DNA from: Hymenobacter setariae
GTDB taxonomy: Bacteria > Bacteroidota > Bacteroidia > Cytophagales > Hymenobacteraceae
Assembly (NCBI RefSeq): GCF_007713685.1
Contig: NZ_VMRJ01000005.1
Span: 124,001-188,000, forward strand
Length of the DNA stretch: 64,000 bases
Direction of reading: 5' to 3'
Shown here piece by piece: positions 42,798 through 51,133 of the stretch. The notes below the pieces were generated by a model. That model made no database searches. It saw nothing but the letters and a program-made list of their open reading frames with translations, and was not told the DNA's origin. The position numbers and the translations under genes were made by a program. Each line of letters opens with the position of its first letter. Positions within the stretch are counted from its first letter, which is position 1.

Positions 42798-45287
42798 CTA
42801 GCCTCCGAACCCGCCACCGCCGCTGGGGGCCGCGTCGATGCGGCCGGCCTTGGCCTTGGTAGCACCGATGTACCAGGTAAAGCCCAGCCAGCCCACGCGG
42901 GTCTCGTACTTGCTGTAGAGGCTGGTTTGTAGTTCGGGAGTGGCCAGCTGCACGCGGCGCACTTGGGTGTTGAGTAGGTCCGAAACGCGGAGCGTGAGAG
43001 CGGCGCGGTCGCTGAACAGGCGCTGGCGCAGGGCTAGGTCGAGGCCGCCGGTGGGCAGCACCCGGCCCTGGGCCGTGAGCACCGTCGAGCGAATGTTGCC
43101 GGTGAGCTGCACGTCGAGGCCTTTGCGGGGCGTAAAGTTGTTGCTGAGGCGGGCCGAGCCGGCTAGGGCGGCGCGGTTGGCGGTGTTCAGGGCGTTGGCG
43201 GCGATTTCGGAGCGGAAGAGCGAGCCGCTGGCCGACACGCGCCACCACTTGGCTAAGGGCTGGGCCCAGGTCATTTCGAGGCCTAGGTTGGTGGTGCTGC
43301 CCAGGTTCTGGAAGGTCTCCTGCGTCACCACGCCCACGTTGCTGATGCGGGTGGCCAGGGTGTCGATGGTGCGGATGCGCTGGATGGCGCTCTGCGTGAA
43401 GCGGGCAAACACAGTGGCCGTGAGGCTGGTGCCGCCTGCCAGGTTTAGCTGGTGGCCCAGCTCTAGGTTGTGGCTGAACTCGGGCAGCAGGTTGGGGTTG
43501 CCCTGGCGGTAGTTGCGCGGGTCTTGGTAGAGCTGGATGGGCAGCTGCTGCATAAAGTCGGGCCGGTTGAGGCGCCGGGCGTAGCTAAACTGCAAGCGGC
43601 TCTGGCCCGGCTCCTTGCCCAGCTCGCGGGCCACCGTGGCGCTCGGAAACAGGCTGATGTAACTGCGGTTTACGTTGGCCCGGCCGTCGGCTACGCTGCC
43701 ATTCAGGAAAGTGCCTTCGCTGCGCAGGCCGCCCTGGGCGCTCCAGCCGTGGGCCAGCGTGCGCTGGTAGGTGGCGTAGGCGGCGGGCATCACTTGCGTA
43801 AAGCTGTAGTCGAACGAGCGATTCTCGTCGCGCACAAAATCATCCTCGGGGTTGGCGGTGGGCGCAAACAGCGCCGTAGAGCCACTGTTGCGCAGGGCCT
43901 GCATGCGCACGCCGGTTTCGAGCTTGCCTTTGTTGTCGGCGCTGGGCAGCGTGTAGTCTACCTGCCCAAAGTAAATCTGGGCCTGCACCTTTTGCTGCTG
44001 CCGGAAGCCGGCTGGCGCGGTGCCGCCCGTCAGCAGCTGGCTCACCGGAATGTTGGCGTCGATGTTCACCATGCCAGCATTGGCGGTCAGCTCGCGGCCT
44101 TTGTGGGCCTCCCAGGTGTGGCGGTAGTCAGCCGAGCTTTCTATCACGCTCACCTTCACGTTGTTTATCTCCTGGCCTACCTGCGTAGTGACGGTGGGCG
44201 AGCCCACCGCTTGCTGGGTGAGGGTGTTGTTCACGATTTCGGTCTGGTGCTCGTAGTGCGGCTGTACGCTCAAGCTCAGGGTTTGCTCCTTGGTCAGCTC
44301 GTAGTTCAGCCCTAGGTTCAGGGTGTGGTTGCGGCTGTGCTGGTTGCCTAGGCCTTCCTGGGTAGTGTAGAGGCTACCGCCTTCGGGCAGCAGCGCCGTT
44401 TGCGCGCTGCGGTTGTTGGTGCGGTACTGCTGGTCTTGGCCGTCGTAGCCTAGGTTCCAGGTCGCTTTGCCGTGGTGGCGGCTCAGGCTGAGGCTCGGCG
44501 AGTACTTGTCGCGGGTGCCCACCACCAGCGCGGCCTGGCCGTTCCAGCCCTCTTTCTTGTTCTTCTTCGTAATGATGTTGATGACACCGGTGCCGCTGGC
44601 GTCATACTTGGCCGAGGGGTTCGTCATGACCTCCACCTGCGCAATCTGGGAGGCCGGAATCTGGTCGAGGCGGGGGCCGGGGCCGCCATTGCTGGTGCCG
44701 GCAGGCTTCCCGTCGATGAGGATGGTTAGGTTAGAAGAGCCGCGCAAACTCACGGTGCCGCTGGCGTCTACGGCCACGGAGGGCACGTTTTCAAGCACAT
44801 TCACGGCGGTGCCGCCCACGCTGCTCAAATCCTTTTCTACGTTAATCACCGTCTTGCCCAGCTCTTGCTGCATCACAGCCTGCTGGCCGGTCACTTTCAC
44901 TTCGGCCAGCTGCTGGGTGCCAGCGCGCAGCTTTAGGGTACCTAGGGCCAGGGTGGTTTGGCCGGGGGCCACCCGCACGGCCTGCACCAGCCCCTGGTAC
45001 CCTAGGGCCTGAATGCGCAGGCGGTAGGTGCCAGCCGGTACTTTGTTTAGTTCGAAAGCACCAGTCAGCGAGGTTTGGGTGCTGGTTACTAGGCTAGTAT
45101 CGGCTACTTCGGCGCGGCGCAGCAGCACCGTGGCAAAGGCGAGTGGTTCGGCTTTGGCGCCGCCATCTACAGCGGTGCCAGTGAGGGTAGCCGGCGCGGT
45201 CTGGGCCTGCGCTGCCTGGGGCAGGGCGAGCCAGGTGCTGAAACTAGCAGCGAGAACGAGCGAGTTGATTTTCAGCGAGTAATCCAT
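42798..45287 (-). CDS. TonB-dependent receptor / outer-membrane beta-barrel protein (OMP_b-brl_3)
   Basis: 829 residues. Signal peptide, CarboxypepD_reg-like beta sandwich (about 28-115, LTGTAVDGGAKAEPLAFATV), a plug-like region (about 120-225, VINVEKDLSSVGGTAVNVLENVPSV and LRGSSNLTILIDGKP), then a long beta barrel. This group often acts with LytTR regulators, and the divergent neighbour is such a pair. Substrate unknown. The ATG at 45287 gives a normal signal peptide. Confidence 0.82.
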   Translation of the reverse strand: MDYSLKINSLVLAASFSTWLALPQAAQAQTAPATLTGTAVDGGAKAEPLAFATVLLRRAEVADTSLVTSTQTSLTGAFELNKVPAGTYRLRIQALGYQGLVQAVRVAPGQTTLALGTLKLRAGTQQLAEVKVTGQQAVMQQELGKTVINVEKDLSSVGGTAVNVLENVPSVAVDASGTVSLRGSSNLTILIDGKPAGTSNGGPGPRLDQIPASQIAQVEVMTNPSAKYDASGTGVINIITKKNKKEGWNGQAALVVGTRDKYSPSLSLSRHHGKATWNLGYDGQDQQYRTNNRSAQTALLPEGGSLYTTQEGLGNQHSRNHTLNLGLNYELTKEQTLSLSVQPHYEHQTEIVNNTLTQQAVGSPTVTTQVGQEINNVKVSVIESSADYRHTWEAHKGRELTANAGMVNIDANIPVSQLLTGGTAPAGFRQQQKVQAQIYFGQVDYTLPSADNKGKLETGVRMQALRNSGSTALFAPTANPEDDFVRDENRSFDYSFTQVMPAAYATYQRTLAHGWSAQGGLRSEGTFLNGSVADGRANVNRSYISLFPSATVARELGKEPGQSRLQFSYARRLNRPDFMQQLPIQLYQDPRNYRQGNPNLLPEFSHNLELGHQLNLAGGTSLTATVFARFTQSAIQRIRTIDTLATRISNVGVVTQETFQNLGSTTNLGLEMTWAQPLAKWWRVSASGSLFRSEIAANALNTANRAALAGSARLSNNFTPRKGLDVQLTGNIRSTVLTAQGRVLPTGGLDLALRQRLFSDRAALTLRVSDLLNTQVRRVQLATPELQTSLYSKYETRVGWLGFTWYIGATKAKAGRIDAAPSGGGGFGG

Positions 45288-46121
45288 GATGTGAAGCGTA
45301 GAAAAGGCGTTCTGAAAGGGCATGGCGATTCTGTTCCCAGCCGGCCGCGGTTCCGGGGGGTGAAGCGTCGGTGCCTGAAAAAGCACGAGAGAAGGGGAGG
45401 GAGCCAGCCTGCCACAGGCAGGGGGGCTAGCGTGGGCCAGCAGCGAGGAGCGCTTTTGGCGAGGGGCTGCCGCCCGGTTGGCGGCTGCTAGGGTGGCCTC
45501 CTAAGCACAACCGGGCGGCGCCAGGTTGTAGGTTGAAGAGGAGTACTAGGCTTTTGATAGAACAAACTTACAACAGGTACTTTGTTTCGCATAGTACTGT
45601 TTCAAACTTTTTAGCGAAACCTGCATTGGTGGGCTGGAAACACAGTTTTTGACCTGAAAATATTTTTTGAATTGGCTCTCTCGGCGGGAACTTTCAGCCT
45701 TTTTCAACCTCGAGTACCGAAGCTTTCCTCAAACGTTACGGGGTAGGCAGAAAAATTTTCATTAAAAAGAAACGAGCTAGCTGCTACCTCTACCCCAGAT
45801 GCAGGGGGTATGGCAACCGTTGCCTGGCTTGTTCCTTTTATCGCGGGCAACACCGTTTGCATTACCTAGGGCAAACGTATTTCGGCTTTAGGGCTAGGTG
45901 AAAAAAGCTACACCAACTCGCCGTTTTCGGGTACCAACCGGGCCTTTCGCATGGGATATCGCTGCGCAGAAGGAGCTTCCCGGGCTAAAAAGAGGCTTCG
46001 GCTACGCCTAATAGAGCAGCTTATAAAACTGCTCTGCGAAGCTCAACTTCGCCCTTGGTGGCTAGGATGTATTAGGGGTTGCTGCTAGCGGGCAGCATGG
46101 GCAGGTCTTTATCTTCGTTTG
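45288..46121. other. 834-bp intergenic region between the divergent receptor and lytS/lytR genes
   Basis: No convincing gene. It holds a 12-bp inverted repeat GCCGCCCGGTTG / CAACCGGGCGGC (45469-45480, 45508-45519), a candidate minus-strand -7 box TAAGTTTG (45563-45570) 275 nt before the receptor start, an AT-rich stretch about 45600-45780, two ACCGTT sites 36 bp apart (45816-45821, 45852-45857) that might be LytTR half-sites, and an AGAGCAG / CTGCTCT hairpin near 46013-46040. Confidence 0.4.
46110..46117 (+). promoter_or_regulatory. -7-like element TATCTTCG of the lytS-like gene
   Basis: One mismatch to TAnnTTTG, 4 nt before the ATG at 46122. Confidence 0.4.
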
Positions 46122-47144
46122 ATGCCGCGCCTTCTTTCTTCTCTCAAACCTGTTCTAATTCATCTGGCCGTTTGGGTCAGCTTCGGCATTTATGAGCAGT
46201 CGACCCAGTTTTTCATCAATCCCTATCGGCTTAGCTTTTTCTGGATACTACTGAACTATGGCTTAAACGCACTGCTGTTTTACAGTAATAGTGACTGGCT
46301 GCTACCGCGCCTAGTGGGGCGCCGCCACTACGTGCGCTACGCCAGCCTCACCCTGGCTATTACGTCGGTTTATGCCTTGTGCCGCGCCCAAATAGGGCTT
46401 AGCGCAGTGGCGCCCCTGGCCCCTTTCACCTTGGGGCAGCAGTGGGTAGCCTCGCTCTACCGCGGCTCGTTTTTCCTGTTCGTCAGTACTGGCTACTGGT
46501 TCGCGCGCCGGGCGGTGCAGCTCGAGCGGCACAAGCGCGAGCAGGAGCAGCAGTTGCGCCTGGCCGAGAAAAATCTACACGAGGCCAACCTGGCCTTTTT
46601 GAAAAGTCAGATTAACCCGCACTTCCTGTTCAATTCGCTCAATTTTCTCTACGCGCAGGTGTACCCGCATTCCGAGCCAGCAGCGCAGGGCATATTGCTG
46701 CTGGCCGATACCATGCGCTACGCGCTGCACGAAAATACGGCGGGCAAGGTGCCGCTCAGCCAGGAGGTGCAGCACCTGCACAACTACATCGCCATGAACC
46801 AGCTGCGCTACCACCAGCAGCTGCAAGTGCAGTTTGAGGTCACGGGCAACGACCAGTTCGTGCTCATCTTACCGCTGGTGCTCATTACGTTTGTCGAAAA
46901 TTGCTTTAAGCACGGTGAGCTGGCCGACCCTGCCCACCCGCTGCGCATCGAGCTGGACGTGGCGCCCGGCCGGCTTACCTTTCAAACGCACAACCGCAAG
47001 CGCCACGGACCTAAGGAAAACCGGGCGGGCATTGGGCTGGCCAACACGCGCGCCCGCCTCGAGCTGGTGTATCCCGGTCGGCACTGCCTCACTATTACCG
47101 ACGCGCCCGACGCGTACACTTGCCACCTGACCCTAGACCTTTAG
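46122..47144 (+). CDS. LytS/YehU-type sensor histidine kinase
   Basis: 340 residues. Four TM helices (about 7-135), a short coiled coil (QLERHKREQEQQLRLAEKNL), the His_kinase domain with H167 in SQINPHFLFNSLNFL, and a HATPase_c-like end with N-box FVENCFKHGE and GIGLANTRARLELVY. The ATG at 46122 is chosen; an in-frame TTG at 46119 adds one residue. The LytTR regulator starts 3 bp after its stop. Confidence 0.9.
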   Translation: MPRLLSSLKPVLIHLAVWVSFGIYEQSTQFFINPYRLSFFWILLNYGLNALLFYSNSDWLLPRLVGRRHYVRYASLTLAITSVYALCRAQIGLSAVAPLAPFTLGQQWVASLYRGSFFLFVSTGYWFARRAVQLERHKREQEQQLRLAEKNLHEANLAFLKSQINPHFLFNSLNFLYAQVYPHSEPAAQGILLLADTMRYALHENTAGKVPLSQEVQHLHNYIAMNQLRYHQQLQVQFEVTGNDQFVLILPLVLITFVENCFKHGELADPAHPLRIELDVAPGRLTFQTHNRKRHGPKENRAGIGLANTRARLELVYPGRHCLTITDAPDAYTCHLTLDL

Positions 47145-47147
47145 TAT

Positions 47148-47864
47148 ATGATATCCTGCCTGGTCGTCGACGACGAACAAAGTGCCGTGGACTTGCTGTG
47201 CGCCTTTATTAAGAAAACGCCCTTTCTGACCCTGGTCGGGTCCACCACCAACCCCCTCGAAGCGCTGAGCCTGCTGCAAGCCCAGCCCGTAGACTTGCTC
47301 TTTCTCGATATTCATATGCCGCAGCTCTCGGGCCTCGACCTGCTACGCCTGTTGCCCGGCCACACCCGCGTGGTGCTCACCACGGCTTACAGCGAGTTTG
47401 CGGTGCAGGGCTTTGAGCTCGAAGCCCTCGATTATCTGCTCAAGCCCATTGCCTTCGAGCGCTTTTTGAAAGCCGCGCAAAAGGCGCGCCCGGCCGTGGC
47501 GCCCCCTAGCGCCCCGTCCGAGGGGCCGGCTGCTGACTACGTCTTCGTCAAAACAGAGAGCCGCGGCAAAATGGCCAAAGTCGATTTTGCCGACATTGTG
47601 TATGTCGAGGGCCTGAAAAATTATGTGGCCATTCAAACCGATAGCGAGCGCATCGTGACGCTGCTCAACCTCAAGGACCTAGAAGACCGGTTGCCGGCCC
47701 GACAGTTTATGCGGGTGCACAAGTCTTACCTCGTTTCGCTCGACAAGATTCGGGCGCTCGATGGCAACCAGATTTTCTTAAAAGGCACCAACACCTTCGT
47801 GCCGCTGGGCGACACCTATCGCTCGGCTTTTCTTGATACCCTGCAGGTGATGGGAAGGAGGTGA
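47148..47864 (+). CDS. LytTR-family response regulator
   Basis: 238 residues. Receiver domain with DDEQ, phosphoacceptor D54 (LFLDIHMPQ) and KP at the end of beta 5 (YLLKPIAFERF), a linker of about 20 residues, and a LytTR DNA-binding domain (about 135-238, DIVYVEGLKNYVAI, FMRVHKSYLV). Operon with the sensor kinase. Its likely target is the divergent receptor gene. Confidence 0.92.
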   Translation: MISCLVVDDEQSAVDLLCAFIKKTPFLTLVGSTTNPLEALSLLQAQPVDLLFLDIHMPQLSGLDLLRLLPGHTRVVLTTAYSEFAVQGFELEALDYLLKPIAFERFLKAAQKARPAVAPPSAPSEGPAADYVFVKTESRGKMAKVDFADIVYVEGLKNYVAIQTDSERIVTLLNLKDLEDRLPARQFMRVHKSYLVSLDKIRALDGNQIFLKGTNTFVPLGDTYRSAFLDTLQVMGRR

Positions 47865-47884
47865 GTGCAGAGTGATGAGTTAGT

Positions 47885-48000
47885 AGAAAAACGTCTGTCA
47901 TTGCGAGCGCAGCGAAGCAATCGCACCAGTGTAGAACTCGAATGGCGCGGCTGAACAGGTGTGATTGCTTCGCTACGCTCGCAATGACAGACGTTTTTCT
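47885..48000. repeat. Inverted repeat of the TGTCATTGCGAG family, copy 2
   Basis: 40-bp arms (47885-47924 and 47961-48000) with two mismatches. The core TGTCATTGCGAG...CGAAGCAATC matches the repeat at 26036. It fills the space between convergent genes and its last base is the first base of the TAA (reverse strand) of the SDR gene. Likely two-way terminator. Confidence 0.85.
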
Positions 48001-49472
48001 TAACTACCGCCTTCGCCGTAGCTAATCAGGTTTTCCACCATGCCTTTGAAAATGATGCCGTGAAACGGCAGCACCGAGTACCAGTACAGGCGCCCTAGGA
48101 GGCCCTGCGGCCGGTAGGCTGCCAGTTGCTCTAGGGTATGGGAGCCATCGGCGTGGTCCACGATGCGGAATTGCAGCCAAGCCTCGCCAGGCAGCTTCAT
48201 CTCGGCGTAGAGGAGTAGGCGCTTGGTGGTGCGGTCGGCCACGAGCACGCGCCAAAAGTCGAGCGGGTCGCCGGCGCGCAGGCGGCTGGGCGAGCGACGG
48301 CCGCGGCGCAAACCCACGCCACCCACCAGCTTGTCCATGAGGCCGCGGATGCGCCAGAGCCAGTCGGTTTTGTACCAGCCGCGGTCGCCACCGATGCGCC
48401 AGATATTGTCGAGCACCTCGGCCACGGGGCGGGTAAACTTGCGCTTCTGGCGGTCGAAGAACATGCCGTGCTTCGGGATTTGGATGGCGTCCATGTAGTT
48501 CTGGCGCAGGGTGCCGCTGCTCAGGGCATCGCTCCAGCTACTTACCACTTCGTTTTGCTCGATGCGCTGGAAAGCCAGCGCCAGGGCCGCCCGGTAGCTC
48601 ATGCACTGGTGCGGAATGACGCGCTCGATGCTGCGCGCTGGGTCGGCTACAGTATCGTTCTTAAGGCTTTCGACTAGGCTCTGCGCCAATGAAAAAGAGG
48701 TGCTGGTAACCAAGTACAGCCACCACGACGACAGCCGCGGCGTAAGCACGGGCACCGTCACTATCCAGCGTCGGTAGCCGCGCTCGGCAGCCAGGCCCAG
48801 CAGCATTTCCTTATAAGTCAGAATATCAGGCCCGCCTAGGTCGAAGCTCTGGCCCAGGCAAGCGGGGTTGTCGAGCACAGCTTGGAGGTAAAAAACTACG
48901 TCGCGAACACCTAGGGGCTGGCAGCGCGAGTTGAGCCAGCGCGGCGTTACCATCACGGGCAGCTTCTCCACGATGTCGCGGATAATTTCAAACGACGCCG
49001 ATCCCGACCCGATAATGATGCTGGCCCGCAGCACCGTAAGCTGGGCCGTGCGCGCGGCGGCCAGCACGTGCTCCACAGCACTGCGCGAACGTAGGTGCAC
49101 GCTCAAGCCCGCATCGTTGGCGATGCCCGAGAGGTAGATAACCTGCCGCGCCTGGGTGCGGTCGAGGTACTCGGTGAAGTGGCGCGCCGACTGCTGCTCC
49201 AACTCAAAAAAGTCTTTTTCGCCCCCACTCATCGAGTGCACTAGGTAGTAGGCGGCGTCGATGTCCAGCGGCAGGTCGGCCAGCGTGTCGGGCTTGAGTA
49301 GGTCGCCCTGCGCCACGCTTACCCGCGGGCGCAGGGCCGCGGGCATCGAGTCGGGCAAGCAAAAGCGGCGCTCATCGCGCACCAGGCACACCACTTCGTG
49401 GCCGGCCTCGGCCAGTACGGGCAGCAGGCGCTGGCCAATGTAGCCGGTAGCGCCGGTGAGCAGGATTTTCAT
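48000..49472 (-). CDS. SDR-type NAD(P)-binding protein with DUF2867 domain
   Basis: 490 residues. The N-terminal Rossmann domain (about 1-300) opens with LLTGATGYIGQRLLPVL and has AYYLVHSM and VIYLSGIAN, typical of atypical SDR NmrA/YbjT-like proteins. The C-terminal half (about 330-490, DFWRVL, LLYAEMKLPGEAWLQFRI, YSVLPFHGIIF) is DUF2867, a START-like domain that may bind a lipid. The ATG at 49472 is chosen at the dinucleotide-binding motif. Confidence 0.82.
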   Translation of the reverse strand: MKILLTGATGYIGQRLLPVLAEAGHEVVCLVRDERRFCLPDSMPAALRPRVSVAQGDLLKPDTLADLPLDIDAAYYLVHSMSGGEKDFFELEQQSARHFTEYLDRTQARQVIYLSGIANDAGLSVHLRSRSAVEHVLAAARTAQLTVLRASIIIGSGSASFEIIRDIVEKLPVMVTPRWLNSRCQPLGVRDVVFYLQAVLDNPACLGQSFDLGGPDILTYKEMLLGLAAERGYRRWIVTVPVLTPRLSSWWLYLVTSTSFSLAQSLVESLKNDTVADPARSIERVIPHQCMSYRAALALAFQRIEQNEVVSSWSDALSSGTLRQNYMDAIQIPKHGMFFDRQKRKFTRPVAEVLDNIWRIGGDRGWYKTDWLWRIRGLMDKLVGGVGLRRGRRSPSRLRAGDPLDFWRVLVADRTTKRLLLYAEMKLPGEAWLQFRIVDHADGSHTLEQLAAYRPQGLLGRLYWYSVLPFHGIIFKGMVENLISYGEGGS

Positions 49473-49556
49473 GGGTGGAAAGGAAAAATAATGCTCGCAT
49501 AAGAACGTAGGAATGACGTAGTTGTTCGGCCTTTCTGTGGCCTTCGCACTAGCAAT

Positions 49557-49591
49557 AAAAAAGGCCCCGTGCACTACTGCGCGAGGCCTTT
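49557..49591 (-). terminator. Terminator after the phosphodiesterase gene
   Basis: AAAGGCC / GGCCTTT stem (49560-49566, 49585-49591), followed on the minus strand by a T run (complement of AAAA at 49557-49562). Confidence 0.7.
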
Positions 49592-49645
49592 GGGGTTATA
49601 CAAGCGACCTAGGTTGCAACTTGGATATTCAGTCCGCTCGGCCGG

Positions 49646-50974
49646 CTACTGCACCACCTGCGTAGGCAGCGTGCTCTTGCCGGGGTTGAAATTCAGCCCT
49701 AGGAGCTGGGCCGTGATGGGCGCCACGTCTTGCAGTGCCATTTGAGGCAGCACCTTGCCAGCGGCGAAGCCGGGGCCGTAGCCCACAAAGCCTGTTTGAA
49801 TTTGAGCATTGTCGGGGAAGAAGCCGTGGGTGCCGCCTTTGCCGGGGCGCACCAGGGCACCGTCGCGGGCGGCGCTCATCGATACCCCTAGGGCGGGCGC
49901 CAGAGCCAGTGCCGCGTGCGGGTCGGCCCCAATCTGGTCGAGCTCGGCGCGCTCTACTACCCGGAACAGCTTGCGCTGCTCGGCGGGCACGGCGGCTAGC
50001 AACTGGCGTATTTGGGCCACAGTTTTCTTGTCCTTGGGGTCTTTCAACATCAGGAAAGCCGCTGCGCCGGAGGTGTGAAACTGCGCCTTCCAGCTGCCTT
50101 TTTCGGCATTGTACAGGCCGTTTTGGGCCAGCCAAACATTGGGCGCCAGGGTGGTGTTGATGTCCACGAAGCCGTGGTCGCCGGTCACAATGACGGCGGT
50201 TTCCTTGTCGATGCCGGCTTTGGCCAGGGCTTCTACTAGGTTGCCTACTACCCAGTCGGCGGTGGCCAGGGCGCGTCGTACGTGCTCGCCATCGCGGCCG
50301 TCTTGGTGCTCGGCGTGGTCTACGCCGAATACGTGCAAGGTCAGCAGCGTGGGCTTGTAGGTTTCAAGGAGGTAGGCGGCGATGCGGCTGCCGTTTTCGT
50401 CGCCACTCACGTAGTCGCTGCTCATGTCGCGGGCGGTGAGCGGGCCGGTGGCTTTCTGCTCAATTTCCTCAAACAAGCCCTTGGGCGTGGTTTGCTCGCG
50501 CACCGGCGTTAGGCGGTCCTTCACGGTTAAGGACCACACCTCGGGCACGTTGTAGTCGACGGGCGCGCCCGCCGTCACGGGCCACGACACGGAGGCCGTT
50601 TTGCCGCCGGCCTGGCGCACGGCGTCCCACAGGGTCGGGGTTTTAATCAGGCTTTCCTCCCAGTACCAGCGCCCGGTGGCGCCATCGGGTTCGAAGGGCG
50701 AGTTGTAGTAAATGCCGTGTTGGGCCGGTGCCACGCCCGTGACAAGAGTAGTGTGCGAGGGGTACGTCACGCTCGGAAACACGCCCCGCACGCCATCGGC
50801 CGAAGTGCCCTGCGCCGCCATACGCTGCAAGTTAGGAGTCGGCCACTTGGCCTCGCGGTAGAAATCGGGCCGAAACCCGTCGATGCTGATGAGTACCACG
50901 TGCTTGGCCGGTTGGGCTAGGGCAGGGGCACCTAGGGCGAGGCTGAGGGCTAGGGTGGAGAAGAGGGACTTCAT
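49646..50974 (-). CDS. Alkaline-phosphatase-superfamily phosphodiesterase (NPP/ENPP-like)
   Basis: 442 residues. Signal peptide (about 1-19, PALAQ). Blocks ISIDGFRPDF (first metal site), FPSVTYPSHTTLVTG with the nucleophile threonine, GVDHAEH and TGDHGF match nucleotide pyrophosphatase/phosphodiesterases that cleave phosphodiesters. Periplasmic or surface. It follows the Oar-like receptor on the same strand, which could deliver the substrate; a palindromic repeat separates them. Confidence 0.86.
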   Translation of the reverse strand: MKSLFSTLALSLALGAPALAQPAKHVVLISIDGFRPDFYREAKWPTPNLQRMAAQGTSADGVRGVFPSVTYPSHTTLVTGVAPAQHGIYYNSPFEPDGATGRWYWEESLIKTPTLWDAVRQAGGKTASVSWPVTAGAPVDYNVPEVWSLTVKDRLTPVREQTTPKGLFEEIEQKATGPLTARDMSSDYVSGDENGSRIAAYLLETYKPTLLTLHVFGVDHAEHQDGRDGEHVRRALATADWVVGNLVEALAKAGIDKETAVIVTGDHGFVDINTTLAPNVWLAQNGLYNAEKGSWKAQFHTSGAAAFLMLKDPKDKKTVAQIRQLLAAVPAEQRKLFRVVERAELDQIGADPHAALALAPALGVSMSAARDGALVRPGKGGTHGFFPDNAQIQTGFVGYGPGFAAGKVLPQMALQDVAPITAQLLGLNFNPGKSTLPTQVVQ

Positions 50975-51020
50975 ATTGAAAAAGAAAATGATATGGATTG
51001 ACGTGGCTCGCCGGCCGTGA

Positions 51021-51128
51021 GACCCCACCCCCGGCCCCTCCCCTCTGGGAGAGGGGAGCCTGACGTTCGCCAACGTCTGCTTGTGGTCGGCTTCCCTCTC
51101 CCAGAGGGGAGGGGCCGGGGGTGGGGTT
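51021..51128. repeat. GC-rich palindromic repeat, copy 2
   Basis: 40-bp arms (51021-51060, 51089-51128) with two mismatches and a 28-bp centre. It lies between the Oar-like receptor and the phosphodiesterase genes. Confidence 0.88.
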
Positions 51129-51133
51129 ACCCG

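Noticed and set aside
43470..44315. 281-residue plus-strand frame opposite the TonB-type receptor
   Set aside because: A shadow of GC-rich codons on the other strand; the minus-strand frame has clear receptor homology.
50975..51073. N-terminal extension of the phosphodiesterase into the GC-rich palindrome
   Set aside because: The repeat explains the open frame; the signal peptide starts at 50974.
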